64,000 nt of DNA from Marinobacter sp. es.048 (lineage in GTDB: Bacteria; Pseudomonadota; Gammaproteobacteria; Pseudomonadales; Oleiphilaceae): assembly GCF_900188435.1 (NCBI RefSeq), contig NZ_FYFA01000001.1:2294001-2358000 (forward strand), written 5' to 3'. The notes beneath the pieces were generated by a model. The model saw nothing but the letters and a program-made list of their open reading frames with translations, searched no databases and was not told where the DNA came from. This document shows positions 63,093 to 64,000 of this stretch, one piece after another (the stretch's first letter is position 1; each line of letters starts with the position of its first letter). Made by a program: the position numbers and the translations under genes.

Positions 63093-64000
63093 GTGGCCCA
63101 CGTCAGATTGTTTAGACATTACATCCATCTGCCCTATATCATCCTTGGCTTGATCGATTTTCTGGTGCTGGCGTCCGCCTTCGCGTTGGCCGTGTTTTTT
63201 CGCTACTTCGGGGATCTTTCGTTTTTCCTCGAAAGCCTGTACTACGTCCTGCCCTCAGCCATCGTATTTTCCGCCCTTAACCTCTTGGTGATGGTTGCAC
63301 TCGGTGTACATCAGTCACGGCTGCAGGAAGGCATGTCTGGAATGATGCTTCGCACCATTATGGCGTTGATTGTGAACATTCCGTTTTGCGGTTTTGCCTA
63401 CCTGCTTGCGTCAGACTGGCTGTGGTACATGGGCACTAGCAGCGTGCTTACAACCGCGTCTGTTTTTGGGTTTTTCCTGTTGGGCATCGCTCGTTCGCTC
63501 TTTTTCGCTAGTGTGGGGAAGGAGGCGTTCAAACGGAAAGTACTGGTGCTTGGCGCAGGTTTTCGCGCCAGGCAGATACATGAAGATCTTGAAACCCCCT
63601 TCAACCGCAAGGGGTTTATCCTTACGGGGTTTGTCCCGCTGCGAGAAGAACCGGTCGAGATCGGTGAAGACTATTTGTTGAACATTCCAACCACGCTGCA
63701 GCAGTACATAATCAAGCATCCGGTGCACGAAATCGTAGTTGCGGTAGACGACCGCCGAAAAGGCCTGCCGATGGAAGATCTGCTGGAATGCAAAATGGAA
63801 GGCGTGAAAATTGTCGATGGCGCCACCTTTTACGAGCGGGAGTCCAGAAAAGTCGCTCTGGAAATGGTTACTCGTGGCTGGCTGGTATTTTCCGACGGAT
63901 TCACCGTTTCTTCCGTGTTCGGGGTTGGCAAGCGCTCCCTGGACGTTCTGGCGGCCAGCGCCCTGTTATTGGTCGGGCTACCTCTGATGATTTTCACGGC
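63093..64000 (+). CDS. PEP-CTERM/XrtA-type sugar transferase (partial, runs off window)
   Basis: The N-terminal 302 residues from a GTG with AAGGAG upstream. Four membrane helices (about residues 13-140) are followed by a CoA-binding-like domain (KRKVLVLGAGFRARQIHEDL, VHEIVVAVDDRRKGLPM) and GATFYERESRKVALEMV, then the beginning of the sugar-transferase membrane loop (GKRSLDVLAASALLLVGLPL). It matches the layout of the TIGR03013 group, which starts the exopolysaccharide unit at exosortase loci. The bacterial sugar transferase catalytic part is beyond the window. Confidence 0.9.
   Translation, partial: MAHVRLFRHYIHLPYIILGLIDFLVLASAFALAVFFRYFGDLSFFLESLYYVLPSAIVFSALNLLVMVALGVHQSRLQEGMSGMMLRTIMALIVNIPFCGFAYLLASDWLWYMGTSSVLTTASVFGFFLLGIARSLFFASVGKEAFKRKVLVLGAGFRARQIHEDLETPFNRKGFILTGFVPLREEPVEIGEDYLLNIPTTLQQYIIKHPVHEIVVAVDDRRKGLPMEDLLECKMEGVKIVDGATFYERESRKVALEMVTRGWLVFSDGFTVSSVFGVGKRSLDVLAASALLLVGLPLMIFT

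Overview
The window looks like a chromosomal segment of a marine gammaproteobacterium, most likely Marinobacter or a close relative. The evidence is the tol-pal operon followed by tRNA-Lys and nadA, a dapA-bamC-purC block, a complete methylcitrate cycle with AcnD/PrpF, and a PEP-CTERM/exosortase (XrtA-type) protein-sorting locus. Family names come from recognising sequence motifs by eye; no database search was run.

Layout. (1) 1-15.8 kb is core chromosome: tolA end, tolB, pal, cpoB, two tRNA-Lys, nadA, bepA, tusA, perM-like, bcp, dapA, bamC, purC, an outer-membrane barrel, a UDP-glucuronate-epimerase-like gene, blc, a ygiW-like gene, and a QseBC-like two-component system whose kinase is broken by two homopolymer frameshifts. 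(2) 15.9-31.2 kb is a decayed, transposon-rich accessory region. Two inverted copies of a hairpin-rich leader plus a MobI-like gene (15.9-16.9 and 28.4-29.6 kb) bracket a HipBST-type three-gene toxin-antitoxin system, an IS407-type and an IS2-type insertion sequence (both with visible target duplications), a large coiled-coil lipoprotein, an approximately 0.7 kb array of paired inverted repeats, and a TnpB remnant. Beyond the second copy lie an orphan ParS/MbcA-type antitoxin and a HigBA module. (3) 31.2-33.2 kb is a mini-island between a 47-bp partial duplicate of a tRNA-Val gene and the intact tRNA-Val, carrying one PEP-CTERM gene. (4) 33.3-47.8 kb returns to mostly chromosomal genes: EamA transporter, lipase and a partner protein, then yceI/CDP-alcohol phosphatidyltransferase divergent from an unusual MDR dehydrogenase / PTPS-like / glycosyltransferase-methyltransferase / flippase-like series with a convergent RibD-type reductase, then galU, a barrel protein and opgD. 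(5) 47.9-54.9 kb is the propionate operon gntR-prpB-prpC-acnD-prpF with REP palindromes in the gaps between genes. (6) 55-64 kb holds three further PEP-CTERM proteins, the PEP-CTERM-linked N-acyl amino acid synthase, a VAO-type flavoprotein, prpD, and the start of the PEP-CTERM/XrtA sugar transferase that runs off the window.

Main biological points. All four PEP-CTERM genes, including the one in the mini-island, are preceded by a GG-N10-GC sigma-54 type promoter, so they appear to form one regulon. The repeat array at 23.5-24.2 kb, the paired putative oriT-mobI modules and the uncharacterised 37.4-43.5 kb biosynthetic cluster are the best candidates for undescribed biology.
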